Notes under the pieces: model-generated
Database searches by the model: none
What the model was told of the DNA's origin: nothing
Seen by the model: the letters and a program-made list of their open reading frames with translations, nothing else
Shown here: positions 1 to 6,785 of the stretch, piece by piece
Layout of the letters: the number at the start of each line of letters is the position of its first letter
How positions within the stretch are numbered: position 1 is the stretch's first letter
Position numbers and translations under genes: made by a program
Source: Prevotellaceae bacterium
GTDB taxonomy: Bacteria; Bacteroidota; Bacteroidia; Bacteroidales; Paludibacteraceae
Direction: 5' to 3'
Assembly: GCA_031271005.1 (NCBI GenBank)
Contig: JAISWT010000171.1
Coordinates: forward strand, 1 to 34,182
DNA length: 34,182 nt

Positions 1-120
1 CACAAAGGGCACAATACTTGTCCCGCCAAAGCGGGAGGTTTCACAATGAACACAAAGCGCCGGTTTTCAACATCTATTCTTTGTGTTCTTTGTGGTAAAA
101 TTGAATTTTTGAGACAGCCC
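1..120 (-). repeat. Diverged, inverted partial copy of the CACAGAG/hairpin element
   Basis: The first 120 bases hold no gene. Read on the minus strand, the stretch CCGCTTTGGCGGGA followed by a tATTGtG..CTTTG segment matches the core of the two longer elements at 11083-11222 and 31012-31152. The block also has repeated CACAAAG/CTTTGTG words and a six-bp stem (TCCCGC/GCGGGA, loop CAAA) at about 21-36. It is a weaker match than the two full copies share with each other, so I call it a partial or diverged copy. Confidence 0.5.
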
Positions 121-146
121 TTACAATTTATTCATTATTCGTTATA

Positions 147-1622
147 TCAGTAACTTCGTGCAAACACCACCCTTTGTTCCGAAGGTTTGCCCGTTACCAT
201 ACACTTTCCGGGGGTTTTGTCGCCGTCAAAGGGGATACAACGGATGGTTGCTTTTGTTTCCTGCTTTATAAGTTCCTCTGTTTCAGAGGTCCCGTCCCAA
301 TGGCACAGCAAGAATCCGCCTTTTTCTATTTCCTCTTTAAATTCGTGGTACGAGTTCACTTCGCGGGTAGATTCTTCGCGAAAAGCGTATGCTTTTTGAT
401 AAATATTTTTTTGTATATCTTCCAATAAATCTGCTATGCGGACATCAACATTTTCCATCGACACGGTTTCTTTTGTTAGCGTGTCGCGGCGTGCTATCTC
501 AATGGTCCCGTTTTCGAGGTCGCGTGCGCCAATTGCCAGCCGCACAGGAACGCCTTTGAGTTCATATTCTGAAAATTTCCATCCGGGTTTTTTGTTGTCG
601 CTGTCATCATATTTAACAGAAATATTTTTCTCTTTTAATTTGGAAACAATGGATTGAACTTTTTCGGAAACTGCTGCCAACTGTTCCGTATTTTTATAAA
701 CAGGCACTATAACTACCTGTATTGGCGCAAGTTTGGGCGGCAGCACCAATCCGTTATCGTCAGAATGTGTCATTATCAATCCGCCTATAAGTCGCGTGGA
801 TACTCCCCACGATGTAGCCCAGACATATTCCTGCTTGTTTTCCTTATTGATGAACGTAACGTCAAAGGCTTTTGCAAAGTTCTGACCCAAAAAGTGGGAG
901 GTACCTGCCTGCAACGCTTTTCCGTCTTGCATCAGGGCTTCAATACAGAATGTGTCTTTAGCGCCGGCAAAACGTTCATTTGCCGATTTCACTCCTTTTA
1001 GCACGGGCATTGCCATGAAGTTTTCGGCAAAACAGGCATAAACATCCAGCATTTTCAAGGTTTCTTCTATTGCCTCATTTTCGGTGGCATGCGCGGTGTG
1101 TCCCTCTTGCCATAGAAATTCCGTAGTGCGTAAAAACAGGCGTGTGCGCATCTCCCAACGCACAACATTTGCCCACTGGTTGCATAAAACGGGCAGGTCG
1201 CGGTAGGATTGTATCCAGTTTTTGTATGTGTGCCAAATGATGGTTTCGGAAGTGGGGCGTACAATCAGTTCTTCTTCCAGTTTTGCATCGGGGTCAACTA
1301 CCACGCCGCTGCCGTCAGTTGCGTTTTTGAGCCGATAGTGTGTTACAATGGCACATTCTTTTGCAAAACCCTTGACATGTTCGGCTTCGCGGCTGAAGAA
1401 AGATTTTGGTATAAAAAGCGGGAAACAGGCGTTCTGGTGCCCTGTTTCCTTAAACATCCTGTCCAGTTCGTGCTGCATATTTTCCCAAATTGCATAGCCA
1501 TAGGGTTTAATCACCATACAGCCGCGCACAGCAGAATTTTCTGCCAAATCGGCTTTGATTACAAGGTCGTTGTACCATTGCGCATAATTCTCGGCGCGGC
1601 GTGTCATCTCTTTGAGTTCCAT
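147..1622 (-). CDS. proS: Prolyl-tRNA synthetase, eukaryote/archaea-type (ProS type 3)
   Basis: Cytosolic enzyme that charges tRNA-Pro with proline using ATP. The 491-residue length fits the short eukaryote/archaea-type ProRS rather than the roughly 570-residue bacterial type with an editing insertion. Class II features are visible: RPTSE near residue 122, then the [26 protein letters not shown] block carrying motif 2, a C-terminal anticodon-binding domain ([10 protein letters not shown] onward) and a final domain ending in FARSY, the tyrosine-terminated tail normal for this type. The tail keeps CHWDG, ATIRCIP and GKCMVTGK, but not the full four-cysteine zinc site of archaeal enzymes. The start lies 60 bases below a good promoter (CAAAATTA 1683-1690, CAAA 1711-1714, minus strand). 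The gene stands alone; the DUF3990 unit upstream on the same strand ends at 1757. Confidence 0.95.
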   Translation of the reverse strand: MELKEMTRRAENYAQWYNDLVIKADLAENSAVRGCMVIKPYGYAIWENMQHELDRMFKETGHQNACFPLFIPKSFFSREAEHVKGFAKECAIVTHYRLKNATDGSGVVVDPDAKLEEELIVRPTSETIIWHTYKNWIQSYRDLPVLCNQWANVVRWEMRTRLFLRTTEFLWQEGHTAHATENEAIEETLKMLDVYACFAENFMAMPVLKGVKSANERFAGAKDTFCIEALMQDGKALQAGTSHFLGQNFAKAFDVTFINKENKQEYVWATSWGVSTRLIGGLIMTHSDDNGLVLPPKLAPIQVVIVPVYKNTEQLAAVSEKVQSIVSKLKEKNISVKYDDSDNKKPGWKFSEYELKGVPVRLAIGARDLENGTIEIARRDTLTKETVSMENVDVRIADLLEDIQKNIYQKAYAFREESTREVNSYHEFKEEIEKGGFLLCHWDGTSETEELIKQETKATIRCIPFDGDKTPGKCMVTGKPSEQRVVFARSY

Positions 1623-1682
1623 ATATCTGTTTGTAAAGTGCCTTGATTGATAAAATTAAGTAAATAGAAACTTTTTGGGTTG

Positions 1683-1714
1683 CAAAATTATATGAAAATA
1701 GTGATATTTCCAAA
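1683..1714 (-). promoter_or_regulatory. Bacteroidota-type promoter of proS
   Basis: On the minus strand TTTG (1711-1714) is followed after 20 bases by TAATTTTG (1683-1690), a full match to the Bacteroidota -33/-7 pattern. It predicts transcription starting about 55 bases before the proS start codon. Confidence 0.7.
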
Positions 1715-1756
1715 CGCGAAAAATGAAAAAACTGTTTTTTACAGAGGAAAGGCTAT

Positions 1757-2434
1757 TCATATCTTGATTTCTTTTTTTAGCAATTCGTAAATTTCCTGCC
1801 ACGAACGTTTATAAAATTCGGTGGTTTCATTGGCAAGTTTTTCAAAGGTTTTTGAATTGTAAAATAAATCGGCGGCTTGCATTTCATCTATTTTTAAATC
1901 AATTATTATTTGCTGCAAAATATTTTTTTCAATCTTAATCGCCAGCACATCAACTTCCCCCTTATCAAATTCTAACGCTTGTAGCGACTGCAAAGTGCAA
2001 AAACAAATCTGGTGAGTTGGCGTTCTGTGTTTCAAATCTTTTAGAAACTGTTCTTTTGATATTTTCCCCTTTACATAATCAAATACTCTTGTTGCAATAT
2101 CATCGTCTGCAACCGGACCTTCTACAATATCATAGTTGTGCGCAAGAGTGTTTTTGGGGTTCATACGGTTTTTTACCACAAAATCGAGCCATTCTTCGCA
2201 GTAACCGTCGAAGCGCAATATCTTAAAATCTTCGTCTTCAAAAGCATATTGGTCAAATTCAAATTCGGTAACAACGCCGTCCGTGTCGTTATCTTCACCC
2301 TTTCGCGTTGCCCAATATTCTGCCTGTGAAAGAATTTTGGTTACATAAAATCCCTTGCCAAAATCCCGTCTTTTTTTGCAAAACGAAAAATCAACCGTTT
2401 CTATAGCCGTGTAACTGCCGTGATAGACCCTCAT
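1757..2434 (-). CDS. DUF3990 protein, ADP-ribosyltransferase-like probable toxin
   Basis: A 225-residue protein with the landmarks of DUF3990: YHGS at residues 4-7, DFGKGFYVT at 24-32, EEWLDFVVKNR at 80-90, YDIVEGPVADDD at 101-112 and HQICFCT at 141-147. I recall this family as related to ADP-ribosyltransferase folds; His5, the tyrosine of GFYVT and Gln142 would be the natural equivalents of the H-Y-[E/Q] catalytic triad, which is inference. There is no signal peptide, so it should act in the cytosol. Its ATG overlaps the stop of the upstream DUF3791 gene by four bases (ATGA), implying translational coupling. Function is not established from sequence; toxin of a toxin-antitoxin pair or a phage-defence effector are the best guesses. 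Confidence 0.85.
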   Translation of the reverse strand: MRVYHGSYTAIETVDFSFCKKRRDFGKGFYVTKILSQAEYWATRKGEDNDTDGVVTEFEFDQYAFEDEDFKILRFDGYCEEWLDFVVKNRMNPKNTLAHNYDIVEGPVADDDIATRVFDYVKGKISKEQFLKDLKHRTPTHQICFCTLQSLQALEFDKGEVDVLAIKIEKNILQQIIIDLKIDEMQAADLFYNSKTFEKLANETTEFYKRSWQEIYELLKKEIKI

Positions 2435-2652
2435 CGCATACCTCCATTTTTACGGCAAACGGAATACAGACTTTTTTCTGCCCAATATGGGTCTTCGGTG
2501 TGCAAAGTCCACCAATGGCGATTCAGATAGTCTATTCCGCCGTACTGTTTCAGGTAACGATACGCATCCTGTTTGTTCATTTTATATGCGCGTGCAAACA
2601 TCGTTATGATAAACGAAATAAAACTTATTTTATCAGAAAGTTCCTTATCCAT
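2431..2652 (-). CDS. DUF3791 protein, probable partner/antitoxin of DUF3990
   Basis: A 73-residue protein matching the DUF3791 pattern: an N-terminal helix (ISFISFIITMFARAYKM), then QDAYRYLKQYGGIDYLNRHW, then LHTEDPYWAEKSLYSVCRKNGG. Small DUF3791 proteins are commonly found directly next to DUF3990 genes, as here, and the four-base overlap with the downstream frame makes a two-gene operon. The order small partner first, putative enzyme second is that of many toxin-antitoxin operons. A -7-like box (CAAAAATA, 2683-2690, minus strand) lies about 30 bases upstream, within a 41-bp repeat also present at 4491-4532. The antitoxin role is inferred from context only. Confidence 0.8.
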   Translation of the reverse strand: MDKELSDKISFISFIITMFARAYKMNKQDAYRYLKQYGGIDYLNRHWWTLHTEDPYWAEKSLYSVCRKNGGMR

Positions 2653-2663
2653 AACCCTTTATT

Positions 2664-2704
2664 TTTTCGTAATTACAATGTGCAAAAATACGAAATCTTT
2701 TTTG
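2664..2704. repeat. 41-bp repeat, copy A (promoter region of DUF3791)
   Basis: Nearly identical to 4491-4532 (one single-base indel and one substitution within 41-42 bases). Copy A contains the minus-strand -7-like box CAAAAATA; in copy B that box is broken by the extra A. No good -33 box is present at the expected distance. Confidence 0.7.
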
Positions 2705-2737
2705 ATATACAGATATAAGAACGTTTTAAGTTATTAG

Positions 2738-2907
2738 TTTTCAGTTTTCAGAGTTTAGGTTAGTTAGAAATAGTTTTCATTTCTTAATTTCTTAATTTCT
2801 TAATTCTCAATTACTAATTACTAATTGCTAACTGCTAATTGCTAATTGCTAATTACTAATTGCTAATTACTAATTGCTAATTACTAATTGCTAATTGCTA
2901 ATTGCTA
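2738..2907. repeat. Heptamer/octamer repeat module
   Basis: This gap holds CAGTTTT units, then TTAGAG/TTAG words, then TTTCTTAA octamers, then a long run of AATTGCT/AATTACT heptamers (about 2807-2907). The period of 7 or 8 is plain by eye. No gene is visible. Confidence 0.85.
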
Positions 2908-2908
2908 A

Positions 2909-2945
2909 CTATGCCGAGTCGCGCAAAACGACTAAATTTTATTGA
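2909..2945 (+). repeat. Dispersed repeat beginning ATGCCGAGTCGCGCAAAACG, copy 1
   Basis: The same block of about 36 bases appears at 5167-5203 and 29733-29769. This copy has one extra T in the AT-rich middle and then diverges. It lacks the right arm that turns the copy at 5165 into a long hairpin. An open frame starts at its ATG but has no recognisable relative. Confidence 0.75.
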
Positions 2946-3001
2946 ACGAAAAAACGCTCTTAATGCTTTTCGCCATGTTTTATCAACCCGTACAGTAAGA
3001 T

Positions 3002-4345
3002 TTATTGATAGAAGCAGTCAATATATTCTTTCAGCCGCCCGCTCAAATAATAGGGCAGATTCAGCAATTTGAAGGTTTTACCGGCGGGCGTACGGTGCGT
3101 TTCCAACTGGATTTTGCCTGCAAAGAGCCGCACTGCAAAATCGGAGTCGGTATTGTCCAAATAATACAGCAGCGAGCGCAGTTTGCCGCTTGTGCCTGAT
3201 TTTACTTCAACAGGTATCATTGTGCTGTGGTACGGAAACATAAAATCAAGTTCGGCTTCGGACTGCTTTTTGTCGCGCACCCAAAAGTGCAGCGCATTCA
3301 GAAAACTGAAATTAGCCGAGAGAAATTCCTGTCCGACAATATGTTCCGTTATTTTCCCGTGATACACATCGTTCAAATCGCGAGCGCCGAACAAGTCCTT
3401 TTGCAATCCTGAAAAGAAATTCAGCATCCCCGTGTCGAGCGCCTGCAAGCGTGGCGATTTTTTTATGTCGGGCTGAAAAGGCGGCTCGCTTTGCACAGTC
3501 GGAAAAACCAAATGTAGCAACATTGCCTTTTCCAGCGTGCGCAACACTTCGCTCATTTCCTTTGAATTGTACGCTGATGCTCCAAACCCCTGAAACTTTA
3601 TGCGCCGCCCCGCCTCGTAAAAAACACTGCGTATGGCGTGGCGCAAAAGTTGAATTTGTGCGGCGTTTTTCGCGTATTTTTCCGCATCGTCAAAATACGG
3701 TATCAGCAGCGATTCATATACATTTTGCAATGCTGCTAAATCCCTGGTTTTTATATAATTAGCCACTATTGCGGGCATTCCGCCGATAAGCGTATATGTG
3801 TGGAAGAGTTGCAGCAGTTTGCCGTGCGCAAAATCGGGCAAAGGCGTTTTACTGTACATTTCAAATGCCTGCTGCTCGCCCATTTCCTCCAAAAATTCGG
3901 CAAAGGATACAGGGCGCAAGGCGCGGTATTCCACCCGTCCGACAGGGAAATTTATGCTTTTGCCGAGTAGCGTTTCGAGCAGCGAACCTGCTGCAATGAC
4001 ATGCAGCGCAGGAAAATCCTCGAAAAAATACCGCAACATTGCCACCGCTTCGGGCGACTGCTGTATCTCGTCAATAAACAGCAGCGTGTCAGACATTTTT
4101 TCCATTGTTTTGTTGTAATGAAAAAATATTGCCTGCACGGTTTCGTTTATTGTGCTGTATGCTGTGAAAAATTCTCTGTCAGTTTTCCGCTCCAAATTCA
4201 AGTGAATAAACTGACTGTAATTTTCTGCAAACTGCTTTACTACAGTCGTTTTGCCTGTTTGCCGCGCCCCGCGCAACACGAGCGGTTTACGCCCGTCCGA
4301 CTGCTTCCATCGCAATAATTCCTTTACAATTTGCCTCTTGAACAT
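3002..4345 (-). CDS. AAA ATPase with C-terminal DUF4143 domain
   Basis: A 447-residue cytosolic P-loop protein of the AAA_14/DUF4143 family, common in Bacteroidota in many copies and of unsettled role. Walker A GARQTGKTT is at residues 26-34, Walker B LLFIDEIQ at 88-95, and a sensor-like IAAGSLLE follows. The C-terminal part (HFWVRDKKQSEAELDFMF ... IPVEVKSG) has the spaced acidic and lysine residues of a PD-(D/E)XK-like nuclease fold, as usual for DUF4143. Length is normal and the frame looks intact. It faces the truncated relative at 4646 across a 300-base control region. A promoter with -33 TTTG at 4403-4406 and -7 TATCTTTG at 4374-4381 lies just upstream, and the -33 box is inside the first of three 33-bp-spaced repeats. 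Confidence 0.9.
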   Translation of the reverse strand: MFKRQIVKELLRWKQSDGRKPLVLRGARQTGKTTVVKQFAENYSQFIHLNLERKTDREFFTAYSTINETVQAIFFHYNKTMEKMSDTLLFIDEIQQSPEAVAMLRYFFEDFPALHVIAAGSLLETLLGKSINFPVGRVEYRALRPVSFAEFLEEMGEQQAFEMYSKTPLPDFAHGKLLQLFHTYTLIGGMPAIVANYIKTRDLAALQNVYESLLIPYFDDAEKYAKNAAQIQLLRHAIRSVFYEAGRRIKFQGFGASAYNSKEMSEVLRTLEKAMLLHLVFPTVQSEPPFQPDIKKSPRLQALDTGMLNFFSGLQKDLFGARDLNDVYHGKITEHIVGQEFLSANFSFLNALHFWVRDKKQSEAELDFMFPYHSTMIPVEVKSGTSGKLRSLLYYLDNTDSDFAVRLFAGKIQLETHRTPAGKTFKLLNLPYYLSGRLKEYIDCFYQ

Positions 4346-4373
4346 TGTGATTTTCTGTTAAAATTTACGCCTG

Positions 4374-4406
4374 CAAAGATACTGCTTTTTTCTGATTTTA
4401 CACAAA
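4374..4406 (-). promoter_or_regulatory. Promoter of the DUF4143 ATPase
   Basis: Minus strand: TTTG (4403-4406), 21-base spacer, TATCTTTG (4374-4381), about 29 bases above the start codon. The -33 box is embedded in repeat copy 4401-4420. Confidence 0.65.
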
Positions 4407-4486
4407 GTCAGGGCAAATTTCACATAAAAACGGCACAAAGTCAGGGTAAATTTTTCCTAAAATATGCACAAAGTCAAGGCAAATCA
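4401..4486 (-). repeat. Three phased repeats, exact 33-bp period, at the DUF4143 ATPase promoter
   Basis: CACAAAGTCAGGGCAAATTT occurs at 4401-4420, with one change at 4434-4453 and three changes at 4467-4486. Copies start exactly 33 bases apart, roughly three helical turns. The proximal copy covers the -33 box, so the others would sit near -66 and -99, as expected for operator or activator sites on one DNA face. Confidence 0.85.
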
Positions 4487-4490
4487 TTTT

Positions 4491-4532
4491 TTTTCGTAAT
4501 TACAATGTGCAAAAAATGCGAAATCTTTTTTG
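4491..4532. repeat. 41-bp repeat, copy B
   Basis: Second copy of the block at 2664-2704. Here it lies between the two divergent sets of 33-bp repeats and is not directly next to a start codon. Confidence 0.7.
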
Positions 4533-4555
4533 TTTTATAAAAAACACTACTTTTG

Positions 4556-4636
4556 TGCTTGGAAACGTGAGAAAATAGCGCGTTTTACTGCTTGGAAACG
4601 TGAAGTTTTCGACTGTTTTACTATTAGAAAACGTGA
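4556..4636 (+). repeat. Three phased repeats, exact 33-bp period, before the truncated ATPase
   Basis: TGCTTGGAAACGTGA stands at 4556-4570 and 4589-4603, with a diverged copy (TATTAGAAAACGTGA) at 4622-4636. Starts are exactly 33 bases apart. A -7-like TACTTTTG (4548-4555) precedes the first copy but lacks a well-spaced -33 box. If it is the real promoter, all three copies lie in the 5' untranslated leader; the last ends nine bases before the ATG. Confidence 0.85.
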
Positions 4637-4645
4637 ATTTATATT

Positions 4646-5137
4646 ATGAAACGTAAGATTTACAACGAATTACTGCAATGGAAGCAGAAGAGCAACGGAA
4701 AAACAGCGATAATGATTGACGGCGCACGGCGTACAGGCAAGAGTTTTATCGCAGAGGAATTTGCTCGCAACGAGTACAATTCCTACATCCTTGTTGATTT
4801 TAACCGCGCAGATACCAACTTGTTAGATATTTTTGAAAATTATCTTACCAAACTCGATTTATTTTTCAATTTTTTGAGTTTGTATTTCAATGTAAGGCTG
4901 CACGAGCGCAACTCCGTTATAATTTTCGACGAGGTGCAACTCTACCCGAAAGCGCGGGCGGCGATAAAATATCTTGTGGCTGACGGCAGGTACGATTACA
5001 TTGAAACCGGCTCGCTTGTGAGTATCAACCGAAATGTGAAAGATATTGTAATTCCGTCGGAAGAACGCTGCATTGATATGTTTCCAATGGATTTTGAACG
5101 TTTTAAGCAGCGAGAGCAGAGGCAAAACACATATTGA
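4646..5137 (+). pseudogene. Truncated AAA_14-type ATPase
   Basis: This 163-residue frame matches the N-terminal ATPase half of the family of the gene at 3002-4345. Both begin with the same K-R-x-I-x-x-E-L-L-x-W-K-Q pattern. Walker A GARRTGKS is at residues 26-33 and Walker B VIIFDEVQ at 91-98. The match runs to FPMDFERF, equivalent to RPVSFAEF in the intact paralogue, and then the frame enters repeat DNA that encodes KQREQRQNTY and stops inside a terminator-like hairpin. The C-terminal half of the ATPase and all of DUF4143 are missing, against a family length of about 380-450 residues. It keeps its upstream phased repeats, so a short ATPase fragment could still be made, but I read it as a remnant. 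Confidence 0.8.
5097..5120 (+). repeat. GAACGTTTTAAGCAGCGAGA junction repeat, copy 1
   Basis: The same roughly 24-base block is found at 29621-29644, and a weaker form (TTTTAAGCAGCGAAAGC) spans the murG stop at 6455. Here it forms the last codons of the truncated ATPase, marking the breakpoint. Confidence 0.7.
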
Positions 5138-5161
5138 GCGACAAAGCGAAATATGTGTTTT
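5124..5161 (+). terminator. Strong intrinsic terminator-like hairpin
   Basis: AAAACACATATT (5124-5135) pairs perfectly with AATATGTGTTTT (5150-5161) around a 14-base loop, followed by more T. The stop codon of the truncated ATPase lies in the left arm. Confidence 0.75.
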
Positions 5162-5164
5162 TTT

Positions 5165-5223
5165 CTATGCCGAGTCGCGCAAAACGACTAAATTTATTGA
5201 ACGTTTTGCGCCACTCGGCGTAG
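5165..5223. repeat. Large palindrome, 22-bp stem, containing the ATGCCGAGTCGC repeat (copy 2)
   Basis: GCCGAGTCGCGCAAAACG (5169-5186) faces CGTTTTGCGCCACTCGGC (5202-5219) around the 15-base loop ACTAAATTTATTGAA. Seventeen of 18 pairs match, and four more outer pairs (one G-T) extend the stem to 22. Copies 1 and 3 carry only the left arm and loop. Confidence 0.85.
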
Positions 5224-5324
5224 TTAGCAGTGAACGGTGAATAATAAATACACTCTACTTTCTGAAAACTGAAAACTGAAAAATTTTAGACCTGACAGGT
5301 TTTCGAATATTGAAAATTTAATAT

Positions 5325-5332
5325 TATTTTTG
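5325..5332 (+). promoter_or_regulatory. Probable -7 box of murG
   Basis: TATTTTTG fits TAnnTTTG, 30 bases before the chosen murG ATG. The -33 region is only TTTC-like. Its position makes the upstream in-frame TTG at 5330 an unlikely start. Confidence 0.5.
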
Positions 5333-5362
5333 CATTCCAAAAATCATAATTTTCTTTATTTT

Positions 5363-6460
5363 ATGCCAAAATATCTTATCAGCGGCGGCGGTACAGGTGG
5401 TCATATTTTCCCTGCAATAAGCATCGCCAATGCGCTGAAAGCGCGTCAGCCGGATGCGGAAATTCTGTTTGTGGGCGCTGTCGGTCGCATGGAGATGGAG
5501 CGCGTGCCGCAGGCGGGATACCCTATTGAAGGATTGCCCGTGAGTGGGTTCGACCGTAAAAACATGTTGAAAAACATCAAAGTGCTTTTCAATTTGCAAA
5601 GAAGCATTTCGCGGGCGCGTAAAATTTTGAGAAGATTTCAACCAGACGCAGTTATAGGCGTGGGCGGCTATGCCAGCGCACCGGTTTTGAGAGCAGCAAC
5701 AGCAATGCACATCCCCGCTTTTATTCAGGAGCAAAATTCGTACGCAGGCGTTACTAATAAGTTGCTGGCAAAAAAAGCGCAAACAATTTTCGTTGCTTAT
5801 GACGGAATGGAGCAGTTTTTTCCCAAAGAAAAGATTGTTAAAATGGGCAATCCTGTGCGCCAAAATCTTTTCGATATTGCGCTCAAGGCAAAGGAAGCGT
5901 ACGATTTTTTCGGCTTTTCGCCTGCAAAAAAAACGCTGTTTGTGGTAGGCGGCAGTTTGGGCGCCCGTACAATTAATGAAAGCCTGACTGACGGATTGCA
6001 AACTTTGCTCGAATCGGGAATACAAATTATTTGGCAAACGGGCAAAATTTATTACCATGAAGCACAAAAAACGGCAAAAGAGTTTCAAAATAACACAAAT
6101 TTGCATGTCAGCGACTTTGTTACGCAAATGGAGTTGGCATATTCTATAGCCGATTTGGTGGTTTCGCGTGCCGGCGCGAGTTCCATCTCGGAACTCTGCC
6201 TGCTTGCAAAGCCTGCAATCCTTGTCCCGTCGCCCAACGTAGCCGAAGACCACCAAACTAAAAACGCGCTTGCACTTGTTCAACGCGATGCCGCTATTTT
6301 GGTAACAGACCAAAATGCACGACTGCAATTAGTTGAAAATATTTTGACTTTGATGTTTGACAACACAAAATTAAAATCGCTTTCGGAAAACATCGCAAAA
6401 CTTGCCGAAAGAAATTCTGCCCAACGTATTGCAGATGAGATAATTAAAAGGACATTTTAA
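5363..6460 (+). CDS. murG: MurG, UDP-GlcNAc:lipid I N-acetylglucosaminyltransferase
   Basis: Membrane-associated GT-B glycosyltransferase that adds GlcNAc to undecaprenyl-diphospho-MurNAc-pentapeptide, making lipid II for peptidoglycan. The N-terminal glycine loop GGGTGGH is at residues 8-14, and GVGGYAS and IQEQNSYAGVTNK follow. The C-terminal donor-binding part has VVGGSLGARTINE, then SRAGASSISEL and LVPSPNVAEDHQTKNA. I start at the ATG at 5363 (365 residues, the normal length) because the frame above it opens only at a TTG inside the -7 box. It is alone here, away from the usual mur/fts cluster. Its stop codon lies in a TTTTAAGCAGCGAAAGC sequence resembling the repeat at the end of the truncated ATPase. 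Confidence 0.96.
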   Translation: MPKYLISGGGTGGHIFPAISIANALKARQPDAEILFVGAVGRMEMERVPQAGYPIEGLPVSGFDRKNMLKNIKVLFNLQRSISRARKILRRFQPDAVIGVGGYASAPVLRAATAMHIPAFIQEQNSYAGVTNKLLAKKAQTIFVAYDGMEQFFPKEKIVKMGNPVRQNLFDIALKAKEAYDFFGFSPAKKTLFVVGGSLGARTINESLTDGLQTLLESGIQIIWQTGKIYYHEAQKTAKEFQNNTNLHVSDFVTQMELAYSIADLVVSRAGASSISELCLLAKPAILVPSPNVAEDHQTKNALALVQRDAAILVTDQNARLQLVENILTLMFDNTKLKSLSENIAKLAERNSAQRIADEIIKRTF

Positions 6461-6785
6461 GCAGCGAAAGCGCGAAAGGCATGTAAAGGCACAATGCCTC
6501 CTGCCCAATAAAATTGAGAATTGAGAATTGAGAATTGAGAAAAAATTAACCACTAACTACTAACCACTAACAATAATGTACAGACGCAATGCTTTGTGTC
6601 TCAATAGATAAAAAAAAATCTGTGAATTGGAAATCAGCGTTATCTAAATCTGTGGACAAAACTAATTTTGAAAATTATGTTAATTATGTAAATCAAAACT
6701 CTGATAACTGAAGACTACTTTTTTTCACCTGTTGCATTTGGGAAACTCACGTTTTTCGCCTAATTTTGCGCATAAAATTTTACAC
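6461..6785. repeat. murG-pssA gap with heptamers and two small hairpins
   Basis: No gene is visible. The gap contains AATTGAG heptamers (about 6510-6541), CCACTAA-type heptamers (about 6548-6572), a weak stem AGGCAT/ATGCCT (6477-6482 with 6494-6499), and a better stem AGACGCAA (6582-6589) with TTGTGTCT (6594-6601). The pssA promoter closes the gap. Confidence 0.7.
6737..6768 (+). promoter_or_regulatory. Bacteroidota-type promoter of pssA
   Basis: TTTG (6737-6740), 20-base spacer, TAATTTTG (6761-6768), then 17 bases to the chosen ATG. It shows that the longer frame opening at 6732 is not the translated start. Confidence 0.75.

Noticed and set aside
2807-2907. Dense short repeats as a CRISPR array
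   Set aside because: The unit is 7 bases with no unique spacers and no cas genes nearby; it is a tandem array.
2909-3060. Small gene starting MPSRAKRLN
   Set aside because: The frame continues into the antisense of the DUF4143 gene, and the three copies of its start lead to unrelated tails.
5324-6328. Long open frame antisense to murG
   Set aside because: It mirrors the murG coding sequence and has no domain; murG is unmistakable on the other strand.
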